Shown here piece after piece: positions 24,907 through 35,283 of a stretch of DNA of 64,000 bases. The first letter of the stretch is position 1. Each line of letters starts with the position of its first letter. The notes under the pieces are model-generated. The model did not search any database. It was not told the origin of the DNA and saw nothing but the letters and a program-made list of their open reading frames with translations. A program made the position numbers and the translations under genes. The stretch spans positions 1,302,001 through 1,366,000 of the forward strand of contig NZ_CP066203.1 in NCBI RefSeq assembly GCF_017310545.1, in the 5' to 3' direction. The DNA comes from Methylacidimicrobium sp. B4 (GTDB lineage: Bacteria; Verrucomicrobiota; Verrucomicrobiia; Methylacidiphilales; Methylacidiphilaceae).

Positions 24907-27783
24907 ATGACCAATCGAGAAGAACCCGCCCCCTTTGTGAGTCGCCATATCGGTCCGAGCCCTCTCGAGCAGGAAGAGATGCGGAAAGCGCTCGGATTTT
25001 CGTCGGCGGCGGCGCTGGTCGATGCGATCCTTCCACAGGCCGTCCGCACCCGGGCTCCGCTGCGGCTACCGGCCGCTCGCTCGGAATCGGGCGCCCTGGC
25101 AGCTCTGCAGGATCTGGCCAAGAAGAACCGCGTTGCGCGCTCCTATCTGGGAATGGGCTATTCCGCCTCGATCACCCCCGCGGTGATCCGGCGGAACATC
25201 CTGGAGAATCCAGACTGGTACACCCCTTACACCCCCTATCAGTCCGAGATCAGCCAAGGCCGGTTGGAAGCCCTTCTGACCTTTCAGACGCTGGTTGCCA
25301 ACCTCACGGGTCTCGACGTAGCCAACGCATCTCTGCTGGACGCTGATACGGCTGCCGCCGAAGCCATGATCCTCTGCTCGCGCGTCAGCGGCATCCCGAG
25401 CCCACGCCGCTTTCTCGTCTCCTCCCGTTGCCATCCGCAAACCATTGCCGTAGTGCAGACCCGCGCGGAACCGCTCGGGATCGTCACGGAGCTCCGCGAT
25501 CCCCTGCAGGATGGCCTTCCCGAGGAGGCTTGCTTCGGCGCTCTCCTTCCCTATCCGACGACCGAGGGCCTGATCCCCGACTACGCAGATGCGATCGCTA
25601 CGATGCGAGAACGCCGGACGATCGTCGTCCTGCATATCGATCCGCTCGCCCTCTGCCTCTTCCGATCGCCTGGCGAGATTGGCGCAGACATCGCCGTCGG
25701 CTCCCTGCAGCGGTTCGGTCTCCCTCTCGGCTACGGCGGCCCCCATCCGGGCTTCCTGGCGGCGCGGTCAAGCTATCTCCGCAAGCTGCCCGGGAGAATC
25801 GTCGGCATTTCGCGAGACCGGGAGGGAAGACGGGCGTTCCGCTTGGCCTTGCAAACCCGGGAGCAGCATATCCGGCGCGAGAAGGCCACGAGCAACATTT
25901 GCACCGCCCAGGCCCTCCCCGCCGTCGTCGCGGCCTTTTACGCGGTGTACCACGGGCCTTCCGGGCTTCGGAGGATCTCCGAAGGCATTCGGGCACGGAC
26001 CGAACGTCTTGCGGAGGCGCTTGCGGCAATCGGCGTCCAGCTCCTTCCCGGACCACGCTTCGACACCATCGTCGCGCTCCTGCCCCAATCGCGCTCCGCC
26101 TCGCTCCTTCTCCGCGCGCAGGCCAGAGGAATCAATCTCCGGGAACTGCCCTCCGGCCTGGGGATCTCCTTGGACGAGACGACCGAGGAAGGCGATCTGA
26201 TCGACCTGCTCTCGCTTTTCGCCGAGGAGCTTGAGTGCCCGCTGCCGGCCCTGCCCCCGGCGGATGCGGAGTCATGCCCCATCCCGCCGAATCTCCAACG
26301 GAGCCTCCCCCTCCTTCCCCACTCGGTCTTCCGGCGATACCAGAGCGAGACCGAGCTCCTCCGGTACATCCGGCGGCTGGCCGGGCGCGACATCAGCCTG
26401 ACGACCTCGATGATCCCCTTGGGATCATGCACCATGAAGCTCAACGCCGCCTCCGAGATGCTGCCGATGCTTTGGGACGAATTCTCCCGGATTCATCCCT
26501 TCTGCCCGATCGACCAGGCCAGGGGATACCAGGAGCTGCTCGGTGATCTCGAACACTGGCTCACGGAGATCACGGGGATGGCGGCCGTATCCTTTCAGCC
26601 GGCGGCAGGGAGCCAGGGGGAGCTCGCCGGGTTGCTGGCGATTCGTGCCTACCACAGGGCTCGCGGGCAGGGGAATCGGGATCTCTGCCTCCTCCCGGTT
26701 TCCGCGCATGGAACCAACCCCGCCAGTGCTGCCGCAGCGGGTCTTTCCGCTCAATCCGTGCTCTGTGACGAGGGAGGGCGGCTCGACCTGGTCGATCTCC
26801 GGAGCAAGCTTTCCGAGGCGGGGTCCCGCGTCGCGGTGCTCATGGTCACCTACCCCTCGACCTACGGCATTTTCGAGGAGACCCTCCCGGAAGCAATCCG
26901 CATGGTCCGGGAAGCGGGCGGGCTTGTCTACCTCGACGGCGCCAACGCCAATGCCTTCCTGGGTCTCTGTCGCCCGGGAGAGCTGGGGGTGGATGTCTGC
27001 CATCTCAACCTCCATAAGACCTTCGCCATTCCCCACGGCGGCGGGGGCCCCGGCGCCGGACCGATTGCCGTCTCTCCCGCCCTCGCTCCCTTCCTCCCCT
27101 CCCATCCTTTTCTGCCCCGGGCATCGGGAGGTGGCATTGGTGCGATCAGCGGTTCCCCCTGGGGGAATGCGGGAGTCTACCCCATCACCTGGATGTTCCT
27201 GGCGATGACGGGAGCTTCCGGCCTGGCGCGTTGCGCGGAAGTGGCGCTTCTCTCGGCCAACTATGTCGCCCATCGGCTCACCCCCTGCTTCTCCGTGGTG
27301 TTCCGCGGTCGCTCGGGGCTCGTGGCCCATGAATGCATCATCGATCTTCGCCCATGGAAGGAGTGCGGGATCGAGGCGGAGGATGTGGCCAAGCGTCTCG
27401 CGGATTTCGGCTTCCATGCGCCGACGGTCTCCTGGCCGATCCCCGGGGCCCTGATGATCGAACCGACCGAAAGCGAGTCGAAGGAGGAGCTCGATCGCTT
27501 TTGCGACGCGATGCTCGTGATCCATGGCGAGATGGAGAAGGTGCGCAGGGGCGAGTTCCCGATGGACGACAACCCCGTCCGGAACGCTCCCCACACCGCC
27601 ACGGCCGCCGCAGCGGAGGGGTGGAGCCATCCCTACTCTCGCCAGACGGCGGTCTTTCCGCTTGCCTGGCTAGAAGAGAGGAAGTATTGGCCACCGGTCG
27701 CTCGAGTCGACAATGTCTTTGGCGATCGCCATCCCTCTTGCACCTGGCCCGTGGAGGAGGAAGCGGCTTCGGAGAAGGGGTAG
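24907..27783 (+). CDS. gcvP: Glycine dehydrogenase (decarboxylating), P protein
   Basis: PLP enzyme that decarboxylates glycine and loads the aminomethyl group onto GcvH. 958 residues: the fused single-chain form in which both halves (gcvPA and gcvPB in some bacteria) are joined. Start ATG 24907, giving MTNREEPAPFVSRHIGPS, the usual RHIGP N-terminus. The cofactor Lys is near residue 704 in HLNLHKTFAIPHGGGG. TSMIPLGSCTMKLN and the C-terminal HPSCTWPVEEE region are also typical. A long in-frame extension into gcvH on the plus strand is not used. It completes the operon gcvT-gcvH-gcvP; the L protein is not in the window. Confidence 0.97.
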   Translation: MTNREEPAPFVSRHIGPSPLEQEEMRKALGFSSAAALVDAILPQAVRTRAPLRLPAARSESGALAALQDLAKKNRVARSYLGMGYSASITPAVIRRNILENPDWYTPYTPYQSEISQGRLEALLTFQTLVANLTGLDVANASLLDADTAAAEAMILCSRVSGIPSPRRFLVSSRCHPQTIAVVQTRAEPLGIVTELRDPLQDGLPEEACFGALLPYPTTEGLIPDYADAIATMRERRTIVVLHIDPLALCLFRSPGEIGADIAVGSLQRFGLPLGYGGPHPGFLAARSSYLRKLPGRIVGISRDREGRRAFRLALQTREQHIRREKATSNICTAQALPAVVAAFYAVYHGPSGLRRISEGIRARTERLAEALAAIGVQLLPGPRFDTIVALLPQSRSASLLLRAQARGINLRELPSGLGISLDETTEEGDLIDLLSLFAEELECPLPALPPADAESCPIPPNLQRSLPLLPHSVFRRYQSETELLRYIRRLAGRDISLTTSMIPLGSCTMKLNAASEMLPMLWDEFSRIHPFCPIDQARGYQELLGDLEHWLTEITGMAAVSFQPAAGSQGELAGLLAIRAYHRARGQGNRDLCLLPVSAHGTNPASAAAAGLSAQSVLCDEGGRLDLVDLRSKLSEAGSRVAVLMVTYPSTYGIFEETLPEAIRMVREAGGLVYLDGANANAFLGLCRPGELGVDVCHLNLHKTFAIPHGGGGPGAGPIAVSPALAPFLPSHPFLPRASGGGIGAISGSPWGNAGVYPITWMFLAMTGASGLARCAEVALLSANYVAHRLTPCFSVVFRGRSGLVAHECIIDLRPWKECGIEAEDVAKRLADFGFHAPTVSWPIPGALMIEPTESESKEELDRFCDAMLVIHGEMEKVRRGEFPMDDNPVRNAPHTATAAAAEGWSHPYSRQTAVFPLAWLEERKYWPPVARVDNVFGDRHPSCTWPVEEEAASEKG

Positions 27784-27991
27784 CCGGCGAAAGAGGATCC
27801 GGCCCAGGGCTCCGTAGGGAGAGAGAGGTCCGCCTGTCGCAAGCGGGCGACCGCATTCCCCTTTTTGTCGATTGCTCGACCCTCCGCGACCGCACAGAAT
27901 GAGCGTACGAGATTCGCACCGCATCGAAGCTGGGGGAGCGCTCCTTCGGACGGGATCCGGCATGCGGTGATACTCCAGCAGATCCTCAGCC

Positions 27992-28981
27992 ATGGCAAAA
28001 TTGCGGCGTCTCGGGTGGCTTCTCCTTCGCGTCGGTGTCTCTGTGGCGCTTCTGGCGGCGATCGTCTGGCGTATCCCTTGGCCAGAGATCGGCGCGGCCC
28101 TGCGAGGCGCCAGGCCGGCCTGGCTGTTGGCAGCCATTCTACTGGCCGGCGCTCAAGTCACCTTTGCCTCGCTCCGTTGGCACGCTCTGCTCTGGGCGCA
28201 AGAGATCGCGCTCTCTCTGGGCGAAACCCTGAGGCTCACCCTCATCGGCCATTTCTTCAACGCGTTCCTTCCGGGCTCCACCGGGGGGGATCTGGCGCGG
28301 ATCTACTACGCCGTCCGCGTAGCTCCGACGCAAAAGGCGGCCGCTTCCCTTTCCGTCGTTTTTGATCGATTCGTCGGAGTCATCGTCTTGCTGTTGATCG
28401 GCTGCGCTCTCTGCCTCCCTCTCTATCCCGTATTCTCCAAAAGCTTCCTGGTCCGCAAAGCCCTTCTCCTCTTCCTCTTTGTTGCCGCAGGAATTCTTCT
28501 CTTTGCCCTGCTCGCCTGGTTCCTGCCGCCGCTGCTCCGGCGGCGGCCGTTCCGGCTGTGGGAAAAGCACGCGCCTTTCCACCGTCTGCTCGAGGAGCTT
28601 TCTCTCGCTCTTCGCCGATTCGCCGCGGACCGGAACGCTGCGGTTCGAGCCACAATCTTTTCCCTGGGAGGCCACACTGCCACCTTTGGATTCGCCTGGT
28701 GCACGGCGACAGCGCTCGATCTGCCGATCCCCTTCTGGATCTTGGCCGCCATTCTTGCCGTGGTGAGCGTCCTGGACGCCATTCCGATCAGCATCTCCGG
28801 ACTCGGCGTACGGGAGGGCTTGTTGATTCTTTTTTTCGAGCCCTTGGGCCTCAGTGGAGCGCAAGCGGTAACCTTTTCTCTGCTCTTCTTTGGCACTACT
28901 CTCTTTTGGAGCTTCGCCGGCGGCATTGTCTACTGGCGCGGTAAGGCGAGGCGATCGGCTGAGGAGAGCAGAGCGCCGTAG
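27992..28981 (+). CDS. Flippase-like / LPG-synthase-type membrane protein (UPF0104)
   Basis: Integral membrane protein of 329 residues with about eight membrane segments. It has the pattern of the lysylphosphatidylglycerol synthase TM region/UPF0104 family: LRWHALLWAQ, GHFFNAFLPGSTGGDLARIY (the conserved N-F-x-P-G-x-x-G-D-x-x-R/K core), and SVVFDRFVGV. Members include putative lipid or glycolipid flippases, and related domains occur in hopanoid-lipid gene clusters. The specific lipid is unknown. It is separated by 208 bases from gcvP, and a possible start is ATG 27992; cca begins 15 bases after its stop. Confidence 0.85.
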   Translation: MAKLRRLGWLLLRVGVSVALLAAIVWRIPWPEIGAALRGARPAWLLAAILLAGAQVTFASLRWHALLWAQEIALSLGETLRLTLIGHFFNAFLPGSTGGDLARIYYAVRVAPTQKAAASLSVVFDRFVGVIVLLLIGCALCLPLYPVFSKSFLVRKALLLFLFVAAGILLFALLAWFLPPLLRRRPFRLWEKHAPFHRLLEELSLALRRFAADRNAAVRATIFSLGGHTATFGFAWCTATALDLPIPFWILAAILAVVSVLDAIPISISGLGVREGLLILFFEPLGLSGAQAVTFSLLFFGTTLFWSFAGGIVYWRGKARRSAEESRAP

Positions 28982-28996
28982 GCGGCCGCCTCCGGC

Positions 28997-30379
28997 ATGG
29001 CGGTGAGAATGGACGGCAACTGGGAAACACAAAAGATGTCGATGTGGCAAATGGGGTTGCATCTGGTGAAGCGTTTACAGAGGGCGGGCTACGTCGCCTA
29101 CTTCGCCGGAGGCTGCGTGCGCGACCGCCTGCTCAACCAGGAAAGTCACGACATCGATATTGCAACCACGGCGACTCCGGAGGAGGTACAACGGCTCTTT
29201 CCTCCAGCTACGGGGTTGCACGGTAAAGTCTTCGGAGTCGTCCGGGTTCCCTCCGGGGATTACTCCTTCGAAGTGGCCACCTTTCGTCGTGACGTTGGGA
29301 CGAGCGATGGGAGACATCCCGATTGCGTAGTCTTTGCGCGTCCGGAAGAAGACGCCTATCGGCGCGACTTTACCATCAACGCCCTCTTCTATGATCCGGT
29401 GGCGGAGCAACTGATCGATTATGTCGGCGGGCGGTTTGATCTTGCCGAAAAGAAGATCCGCGCGGTTGGCGATCCGCACCGTCGTTTTGCGGAAGACAAG
29501 CTGCGCCTCCTGCGGGCCATCCGCTTCGCCGCCAACCTCGGCTTTACCATCGAGCCGGAAACTTGGCAGGCGCTCCGAGCACAGGCAACGACCATCCATC
29601 TGGTCAGCGTCGAACGCATCCGCGAGGAGCTCGACCGGATCTGGGCCGGCCCCGCACCGGCCATCGGACTTGACCTCCTGGATCGGAGCGGGCTGCTCGT
29701 GCAGCTCCTTCCGGAGCTTTCAGCTCTGCACGGCGTCGAGCAACCGAAGGAGTTTCACCCCGAGGGTGATGTCTTCGTCCACACGCGCCTCCTGCTTGGT
29801 CAACTCTGCAACGCTCCCCTCCCGCTGGCCTGGGCCGCGCTGCTCCACGACATCGGAAAGCCCATCACCCAAAGGAGAGATTCGAGCGGCCGGATCCGCT
29901 TTTTCGAACACGAGGTCATCGGCGCGCGAATGGCCCACGTGATCCTGACCCGCCTCCGCCAGCCCAACCACCTGATCGACGCGGTCGTCCCGATGGTTGC
30001 CAATCACATGGCATTCAAAGATGCCAAACAGATGCGTCCTGCCACACTCAAGCGACTCCTGGCGCGCGACACCTTCCTTTTAGAGCTCGAGTTGCATCGA
30101 ATCGATTGCCTTGCCTGCCATGGGGATCTGTCGATCTATGAGTTTTTGCGTGCCAAGTTAGAAGAGCTTCCCCCTGCGGACATTTCGCCACCTCGACTTC
30201 TCACCGGACATGATTTCCTTGCTCTCGGAGTTCCCCCGGGGCCGCGCATCGGCTCCCTTTTGGAAGCGGTCCGCGAAGCTCAGCTCAACGGACAGGTTCA
30301 GACTCGGGAGGAGGCCCTTTCGCTCGCTTCCCGACTGATCTCCTCCGAGCCAACCCCGCCGTCACCCGGCTTCCGATAA
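28997..30379 (+). CDS. cca: CCA tRNA nucleotidyltransferase with HD domain
   Basis: Adds or repairs the 3' CCA end of tRNAs. The class II polymerase head has GGCVRDRLL, the metal-binding DIDIATTA (D-x-D), and RRDFTINALFYD. RNA-binding neck and body follow. The C-terminal half carries an HD phosphohydrolase-type motif in LLHDIGKP with HMAF later, so this is the long HD-containing type; the head could be a poly(A) polymerase relative, but the single copy here argues for CCA addition. The start is uncertain among ATGs at 28997, 29009 and 29036/29042. The gene opens 15 bases after the flippase stop and may be co-transcribed. Confidence 0.9.
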   Translation: MAVRMDGNWETQKMSMWQMGLHLVKRLQRAGYVAYFAGGCVRDRLLNQESHDIDIATTATPEEVQRLFPPATGLHGKVFGVVRVPSGDYSFEVATFRRDVGTSDGRHPDCVVFARPEEDAYRRDFTINALFYDPVAEQLIDYVGGRFDLAEKKIRAVGDPHRRFAEDKLRLLRAIRFAANLGFTIEPETWQALRAQATTIHLVSVERIREELDRIWAGPAPAIGLDLLDRSGLLVQLLPELSALHGVEQPKEFHPEGDVFVHTRLLLGQLCNAPLPLAWAALLHDIGKPITQRRDSSGRIRFFEHEVIGARMAHVILTRLRQPNHLIDAVVPMVANHMAFKDAKQMRPATLKRLLARDTFLLELELHRIDCLACHGDLSIYEFLRAKLEELPPADISPPRLLTGHDFLALGVPPGPRIGSLLEAVREAQLNGQVQTREEALSLASRLISSEPTPPSPGFR

Positions 30380-30460
30380 CCCGCTCTGAGCGAGACTCCG
30401 CCATCCGAGCCTCATTCGCGCCTCGGATCTCCATTCAAGCAACGAGTTGCAGCGCATTCA

Positions 30461-30489
30461 TTGCCCGGACTTCCCTAATAAAGTATTAT
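30461..30489 (+). promoter_or_regulatory. Predicted sigma70-type promoter of the HU gene
   Basis: TTGCCC at 30461-30466 and TATTAT at 30484-30489 separated by exactly 17 bases, in an A+T-rich pocket of an otherwise G+C-rich region. A start point near 30496 would leave a leader of about 160 bases before the HU start codon. Hexamers match the consensus well enough to propose, but not to prove, promoter use. Confidence 0.55.
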
Positions 30490-30621
30490 CATGCTAAGAT
30501 ATTGCAGAAGAATGGCTTGCATTCCATCTTCGTACCAGACCCTCTTGAATCCGGGTTGCAGTACCGTTTGTTCCTCCTTTTTCATATTGACGACTCTCAC
30601 TCCCTTTGTCACAAACAGCCT

Positions 30622-30644
30622 GGAAGCGGATTGAATCCGCTTCC
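30622..30644 (+). promoter_or_regulatory. Perfect hairpin in the HU leader, just before the ribosome site
   Basis: GGAAGCGGAT (30622-30631) and ATCCGCTTCC (30635-30644) pair perfectly around a TGA loop. The GGAAGG that serves as Shine-Dalgarno begins at 30645, so the stem abuts it directly. Not a terminator, as no T run follows. It could set translation or mRNA stability of HU. Confidence 0.6.
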
Positions 30645-30657
30645 GGAAGGAGAGAGG

Positions 30658-30963
30658 ATGAAAGAGGAAAAGAAGAAAGAGAAGCGTTGGAATCGAGTCG
30701 ACCTCGTCGAGCATGTCCAAAAAGAGATGGGGAAGGAGACCACGAAGGCGCTCGCCGAATCGGCGGTTGGTGCCGTCTTAGACGGCCTCAAGGTGGGCAT
30801 ACGCAAGGCGAGTACGGTGCAGCTCATCGGATTCGGCACGTTTCGGGTCGTTCATCGAAAGGCGAGGGTCGGGGTAAATCCCAAAACCGGCGAGCGCCTC
30901 AAGATCAAGGCCTCGAAGTCGGTCCGCTTTGCACCCGGAAAGGGTCTGAAGGAGAGTTTGTAA
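30658..30963 (+). CDS. HU/IHF-family DNA-binding protein
   Basis: Nucleoid protein of the HU/IHF family, 101 residues from ATG 30658 (MKEEKKKEKRWNRVDLVEHV), after GGAAGGAGAGAGG. The DNA-binding arm motif is GFGTFRVVHRKARVGVNP, followed by KTGERLKI and the standard C-terminal KSVRFAPGKGLKESL. The first ten residues form an extra lysine-rich tail not usual in the 90-residue HU of E. coli. Longer frames upstream on the plus strand lie in the leader and lack a ribosome site. A terminator-like hairpin lies 108 bases after the stop. IHF versus HU cannot be decided here. Confidence 0.93.
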   Translation: MKEEKKKEKRWNRVDLVEHVQKEMGKETTKALAESAVGAVLDGLKVGIRKASTVQLIGFGTFRVVHRKARVGVNPKTGERLKIKASKSVRFAPGKGLKESL

Positions 30964-31071
30964 CCGCGCTCCTATCCCCGCAGGGTCCCCATTCCGTTTC
31001 CTTGGTTTGACCACAGGAATCGGAGGAGTGGAAGCATCTCACTCCGTCGTTCGTCGTCCACTAACGACAGG

Positions 31072-31106
31072 AAGGCCGGAATCCCCTTCGGGGACTCCGG
31101 CCTTTT
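31072..31106. terminator. Intrinsic terminator between HU and groL (convergent)
   Basis: AAGGCCGGA at 31072-31080 pairs with TCCGGCCTT ending at about 31104, with a further CCCC/GGGG and a TTCG loop, followed by TTTT on the plus strand. It is the expected stop signal for HU. Read on the other strand it follows groL, but the run of T is missing there. A second smaller hairpin GCCCGA-CGCA-TCGGGC lies at 31121-31136. Confidence 0.8.
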
Positions 31107-31159
31107 CACTGCGCGAAGCAGCCCGACGCATCGGGCGTTTCTACTCTTCGTCGCTACTC

Positions 31160-32836
<1,677 letters not shown>

Positions 32837-33130
32837 CTAACCGACCACCGCCAGGACGTCGTCTTCCCGAAGAATCTGATAGGCTTCCCCATCGATCTTT
32901 ACTTCGGTGCCGCCGTACTTGCTGATGAGGATGCGCTCCCCTTTCTTAAGCTCGATCGGGATGCGCTTCCCCTCTTCCAGTCGCCCAGGGCCGACCGCTA
33001 CCACCGTGGCTTCCTGCGGCTTTTCTTTCGCCGTATCCGGGATGATGATCCCGCCCTTTTTCGTCTCCTGCTCCTCGATCAACTTGACGAGGACTCGATC
33101 CCCCAAGGGTCGAATATTTGGTTCAGCCAT
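32837..33130 (-). CDS. groS: Co-chaperonin GroES
   Basis: Lid of the chaperonin. 97 residues from ATG 33130 ([20 protein letters not shown]), after AGGAGAAGAAA. The GroEL-binding mobile loop is [20 protein letters not shown]. The frame extends 22 codons further upstream, but that part is the dnaK-groS spacer. The dnaK stop lies 84 bases upstream, so dnaK, groS and groL may form one transcript, an arrangement other than the common dnaK-dnaJ and groSL units. Confidence 0.97.
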   Translation of the reverse strand: MAEPNIRPLGDRVLVKLIEEQETKKGGIIIPDTAKEKPQEATVVAVGPGRLEEGKRIPIELKKGERILISKYGGTEVKIDGEAYQILREDDVLAVVG

Positions 33131-33214
33131 TTCTTCTCCTTTCTTCTCCGTTGCTTGGATCTCTCGCGGGCCGGTCTTCCAACCAGCCTCGCCCAAAAAA
33201 ACGCTTCCGGTCCT

Positions 33215-35161
33215 CTACGGCTTCTTATCCTTGTCCTTATCGATCATCTCGAAGTCGGCTTCGATCACGTCTCCCTTGGCCGCCGCCCCCCCACCCGTAG
33301 CTGGAGGAGGCGTCCCCGCTGCCGTGGGCTCGCCCCCGTGCGTCCCAGAAGCGGTTGCGCGGTACATCTCGGTCGAGATGGCCTGGATCTTCTCGTTGAG
33401 CTCGTTCATTGCTGCCTGCAGCGCGGCTGTATCCTCGCCAGCGAGCAAGCCTCGCAGCCGGGCGATCAAGGATTCCATTTCGACCTTCTTGGCCGAATCG
33501 ATCCGCTCACCATGCTCCCGCAGGAGCTTTTCAGCCTGGTAGGCGAGGTTGTCCGCATTGTTCTTCGCCTCCGCAGCCTCCTTCCGCTTCCTGTCTTCCT
33601 CGGCGGAGGCCTCCGCTTCCCGGGTCATCCGGTCGATCTCGTCCTTGGAAAGCCCGCTCGACCCGGTGATCGAGATCTTCTGTTCGCGTCCCGTTCCCAG
33701 GTCCTTGGCGGAAACGTTGAGGATGCCGTTCGCATCGATGTCGAAGGTTACTTCTACCTGCGGGACCCCGCGCGGGGCGGGAGGGATTCCGTCGAGATGG
33801 AAGACTCCCAGCAGCTTGTTGTCACGGGCCATCGGCCGCTCCCCTTGGAGCACCTTGATCTCCACGCTCGGCTGATTGTCAGAGAATGTGCTGAAGATCT
33901 GCGACTTGCGCGTAGGAATCGTCGTGTTGCGCGGAATCATGGGCGTAGCGATTCCTCCCGCCGTTTCGATCGCCAGGGAGAGGGGAGTGACATCGAGCAG
34001 GAGCACGTCCTTCACCTGGCCGCGCAAGACCCCACCCTGGATGGCTGCGCCCACAGCCACGACCTCGTCCGGATTGACCCCTTTATGCGGCTCCTTGCCG
34101 ACCAGCTTTCGAGCCGTCTCCACGATCTTCGGCATCCGGGTCATCCCTCCGACCAAAACCAGCTCGTTGATCTCGGCGGCGGAAAGCTTGGCGTCCGCAA
34201 GGCAGCTCGTCACCGGCCGGACCGTCCGCTCCGCAAGGGAGTCGGTCAGTTGCTCGAGCTTCGCCCGCGTCAGCTTCTTCTGGATATGCTTGGGCCCGGT
34301 CTGATCCGCCGTAATGAAGGGAAGATTGATCTCGTAGTCGGTGGAAGAAGAGAGAGCAATCTTGGCGCGTTCCGCCTCCTCCTTGAGCCGCTGCATCGCA
34401 TCCGGCTGGCGGCGCAGGTCGATGCCGTTCTCCTGCTGAAACTCCTGGATGAGCCAGTCCATGACGGCGGCATCCCAGTCATCGCCACCGAGATGGGTGT
34501 CGCCGTTGGTCGCCTTGACCTCGAAGACCCCCTCTCCGATTTCCAGCACAGAGATGTCGAAGGTGCCGCCGCCGAGATCGTAGACGGCGATGCGCTCATC
34601 CTTCTTTTTCTCCAGCCCATAGGCCAGGGAGGCCGCCGTCGGCTCATTGATGATCCGCAGAACCTCCAGGCCGGCGATCCGTCCCGCATCCTTGGTCGCC
34701 TGGCGTTGGCTGTCGTTGAAGTAGGCGGGAACGGTGATCACGGCCTGGGTGATCTTCTCGCCCAGCTTCGCCTCCGCGTCCGCTTTCAGCTTCATCAAAA
34801 TGAAAGCGGAAATTTCCTCTGGGCTATAGATACGCTTCTCCGCCCCGATCTCCACTTCGACGGCGCAGCCGCCTCCCTTTCCTTCTACGACGCGATAGGG
34901 GACCCGCTTAATCTCCTCCTGAACCTCCGAAAACCGTCGCCCGACAAAGCGCTTGATCGAAAAGATGGTGTTGCGCGGGTTGGTGATCGCCTGCCGCTTC
35001 GCCGCCTGCCCCACCAAGCGCTCCCCCGCTCGGGTAAATGCTACAACCGAAGGAGTCGTTCTCGCTCCTTCCGAATTCTCCAGGACGACCGGTTGTCCCG
35101 CCTCCATGACGGCCATGCACGAATTGGTCGTGCCCAAATCGATTCCGAGGACGTGCGCCAT
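33215..35161 (-). CDS. dnaK: Chaperone DnaK (Hsp70)
   Basis: ATP-dependent chaperone, 648 residues. The N-terminus reads [20 protein letters not shown]. Conserved ATPase pieces are [16 protein letters not shown] and [11 protein letters not shown] (Hsp70 signatures 2 and 3), then [11 protein letters not shown] and the substrate-binding domain with [11 protein letters not shown]-type sequence. The lid region is shortened by a Gly/Pro-rich tail ([16 protein letters not shown]) ending [15 protein letters not shown]. No grpE or dnaJ is adjacent. Between its start and mpl is a 122-base gap with no CIRCE element; a 15-base palindrome AATGACACAGTCATT at 35274-35288 overlaps the mpl stop and may be chance. 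Confidence 0.98.
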   Translation of the reverse strand: MAHVLGIDLGTTNSCMAVMEAGQPVVLENSEGARTTPSVVAFTRAGERLVGQAAKRQAITNPRNTIFSIKRFVGRRFSEVQEEIKRVPYRVVEGKGGGCAVEVEIGAEKRIYSPEEISAFILMKLKADAEAKLGEKITQAVITVPAYFNDSQRQATKDAGRIAGLEVLRIINEPTAASLAYGLEKKKDERIAVYDLGGGTFDISVLEIGEGVFEVKATNGDTHLGGDDWDAAVMDWLIQEFQQENGIDLRRQPDAMQRLKEEAERAKIALSSSTDYEINLPFITADQTGPKHIQKKLTRAKLEQLTDSLAERTVRPVTSCLADAKLSAAEINELVLVGGMTRMPKIVETARKLVGKEPHKGVNPDEVVAVGAAIQGGVLRGQVKDVLLLDVTPLSLAIETAGGIATPMIPRNTTIPTRKSQIFSTFSDNQPSVEIKVLQGERPMARDNKLLGVFHLDGIPPAPRGVPQVEVTFDIDANGILNVSAKDLGTGREQKISITGSSGLSKDEIDRMTREAEASAEEDRKRKEAAEAKNNADNLAYQAEKLLREHGERIDSAKKVEMESLIARLRGLLAGEDTAALQAAMNELNEKIQAISTEMYRATASGTHGGEPTAAGTPPPATGGGAAAKGDVIEADFEMIDKDKDKKP

Positions 35162-35283
35162 GCCTGTCCTCTCGCAAGATGCATGCCAGATAGGGAAGAG
35201 TATTGCTAGTCGTTCTTGAATAGGTACTTATGACATTCCCTGACTCGACCGGCATGGGAAACCGCTGCGTCACAATGACACAG

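Noticed and set aside
27784-27991. Gene between gcvP and the flippase-like gene
   Set aside because: Only frame shadows without start context are present.
35162-35283. CIRCE element upstream of dnaK
   Set aside because: No TTAGCACTC-N9-GAGTGCTAA match on either strand.
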